From positions 1 to 6,677 of the forward strand of contig JAAHHL010000394.1 of NCBI GenBank assembly GCA_010672185.1: a DNA stretch of 6,677 nt, given 5' to 3'. A program made the position numbers and the translations under genes. This DNA comes from Caldora sp. SIO3E6. Lineage in GTDB: Bacteria; Cyanobacteriota; Cyanobacteriia; Cyanobacteriales; Coleofasciculaceae. Of the stretch, positions 5,775 to 6,677 are shown in pieces (the first letter of the stretch is position 1; each line of letters begins with the position of its first letter). The notes under the pieces were generated by a model that ran no database searches, was not told where the DNA came from, and saw only the letters and a program-made list of their open reading frames with translations.

Positions 5775-6677
5775 TCAATCGACTATGACACCTACCTTTC
5801 GAGGAATAACAGCATTTTCTTCTGGATGAGACCCCTCACCATAAGGTAAATCCTGACCCATAGCACGTAAGTCAGCGTCTACCATTAACTTCACTAGACC
5901 TTCAAAAGTCACTGATGGTTCCCAACCCAGTTTTTGCTTAGCCTTAGTGGGATCGCCCACCAGCAAATCTACTTCTGTTGGACGAAGATAACGAGGGTCA
6001 AACTCTACATAATCATGCCAATCGAGGTTGACATAACCAAAAGCAATATCCAGAAATTCACGAATTGAGTGGGTTTCACCTGTTGCCACTACGTAATCAT
6101 CTGGTTCTGGTTGCTGTAGCATCAGCCACATTGCTTTTACATAATCCTTCGCGTAGCCCCAGTCTCGCTTGGCGTCAAGATTACCTAGGTAGAGTTTTTT
6201 CTGCTGCCGGGCTACAATGCGAGCGATCGCTCTGGTAATCTTGCGGGTAACAAAGGTTTCACCTCGACGGGGGGACTCATGGTTAAACAAAATCCCATTA
6301 CAGGCAAATATTTTGTAGGACTCACGATGATTGATCGTCTGCCAGTGGGCATAAACCTTAGCACAAGAGTAGGGACTGCGGGGATAAAATGGTGTCGTTT
6401 CCTTTTGGGGAACTTCCTTGACTTTGCCGAACATCTCAGAAGAACCCGCTTGGTAAAAACGCAGATCAACACCAGTTCTTTGTTGATAGTCACGAATTGC
6501 CTCTAGTAGGCGTAGAGTCCCCATGGCTACAGAGTCAACAGTATATTCCGGTGTATCAAAACTAACCCGCACATGGGATTGAGCCCCTAAGTTATAAATT
6601 TCTCCAGGTTTAACGTCCTCTAAAATCCGACGTAATGTCACTCCATCGGTTAAATCACCATAGTGTAGGAATAGACA
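5775..6677 (-). CDS. gmd: GDP-mannose 4,6-dehydratase (5'-truncated by window edge)
   Basis: Converts GDP-D-mannose to GDP-4-keto-6-deoxy-D-mannose in the cytoplasm, the first step toward GDP-L-fucose and related deoxysugars. The frame is open to the window end and gives 300 residues plus a TGA stop. Family members are about 350-370 residues, so roughly 50-70 N-terminal residues, including the glycine-rich NADP-binding loop, lie beyond 6677. The GTG at 6639-6641 is an internal valine, because the family sequence continues upstream of it (LFLHYGDLTDG). Visible motifs are YNLGAQSHV, the catalytic S-S-E (codons near 6435-6443, Ser where E. coli has Thr), the short-chain dehydrogenase pair Y-x-x-x-K in SPYSCAK (Tyr codon 6369-6371), NGILFNHESPRRGETFVTRK, RDWGYAKDYV and DPRYLRPTEVDLLVGDP. 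The nearest downstream gene is fcl, which encodes the next enzyme. The 290-bp repeat-rich gap makes simple co-transcription uncertain. Identity is very secure from the motifs. Confidence 0.97.
   Translation of the reverse strand, partial: CLFLHYGDLTDGVTLRRILEDVKPGEIYNLGAQSHVRVSFDTPEYTVDSVAMGTLRLLEAIRDYQQRTGVDLRFYQAGSSEMFGKVKEVPQKETTPFYPRSPYSCAKVYAHWQTINHRESYKIFACNGILFNHESPRRGETFVTRKITRAIARIVARQQKKLYLGNLDAKRDWGYAKDYVKAMWLMLQQPEPDDYVVATGETHSIREFLDIAFGYVNLDWHDYVEFDPRYLRPTEVDLLVGDPTKAKQKLGWEPSVTFEGLVKLMVDADLRAMGQDLPYGEGSHPEENAVIPRKVGVIVD
6223..6230. repeat. HIP1 octamer
   Basis: GCGATCGC within gmd. The palindrome extends to 12 bp, GAGCGATCGCTC (6221-6232). Confidence 0.9.

Noticed and set aside
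6212..6506. Overlapping ORFs on both strands inside gmd
   Set aside because: These are shadow frames of a highly conserved enzyme and have no motifs or start signals of their own.
6639..6641. GTG as the real start of gmd
   Set aside because: The frame stays open upstream to the window edge and encodes LFLHYGDLTDG, a conserved internal segment of the family, so the codon is an internal valine.

Overview
The window looks like chromosomal DNA of a filamentous or colony-forming cyanobacterium. Four HIP1 octamers (GCGATCGC) lie in its genes. The intergenic gaps carry short tandem repeats of 7, 8 and 9 bp, typical of repeat-rich cyanobacterial genomes. The proteins resemble cyanobacterial forms, for example the PKEGKS Walker A of the kinase and the GTICAYP active-site loop of the fucose synthase. 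The genus cannot be fixed from the sequence alone.

All five genes lie on the minus strand, so transcription runs from high to low coordinates. In that order they are: gmd (GDP-mannose 4,6-dehydratase, 5' end outside the window, 6677-5775); a 290-bp gap with two palindromic sequences, an inverted-repeat-bounded element and an 8-bp tandem repeat; fcl (GDP-L-fucose synthase, 5484-4540); a 324-bp gap with a six-copy 9-bp tandem repeat and two interleaved direct repeats; a Wzc-type polysaccharide co-polymerase fused to a BY-family tyrosine kinase (4215-1963); a Wza-type outer-membrane export protein (1966-782), which overlaps the kinase gene by 4 bp; a 146-bp gap; and a short protein that is essentially only the secretion domain of a filamentous-haemagglutinin-type (TpsA) protein (635-126). 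This last gene stops 1 bp short of a heptanucleotide tandem repeat.

Functionally this is part of a surface or exopolysaccharide locus. Gmd and Fcl act in sequence to make GDP-L-fucose from GDP-D-mannose. The Wzc-like protein controls chain length and export at the inner membrane, and the Wza-like protein forms the periplasmic and outer-membrane channel. No glycosyltransferase, Wzx flippase or Wzy polymerase lies in the window, so the polymer itself is not defined. The haemagglutinin-like fragment may be an unrelated remnant.

I see no clear new multi-gene system. The points most worth a second look are the altered ExxRxxR motif of the tyrosine kinase, the TPS domain that ends beside a tandem repeat, the TTG start in the wzc/wza overlap, and the structured repeats on both sides of fcl.
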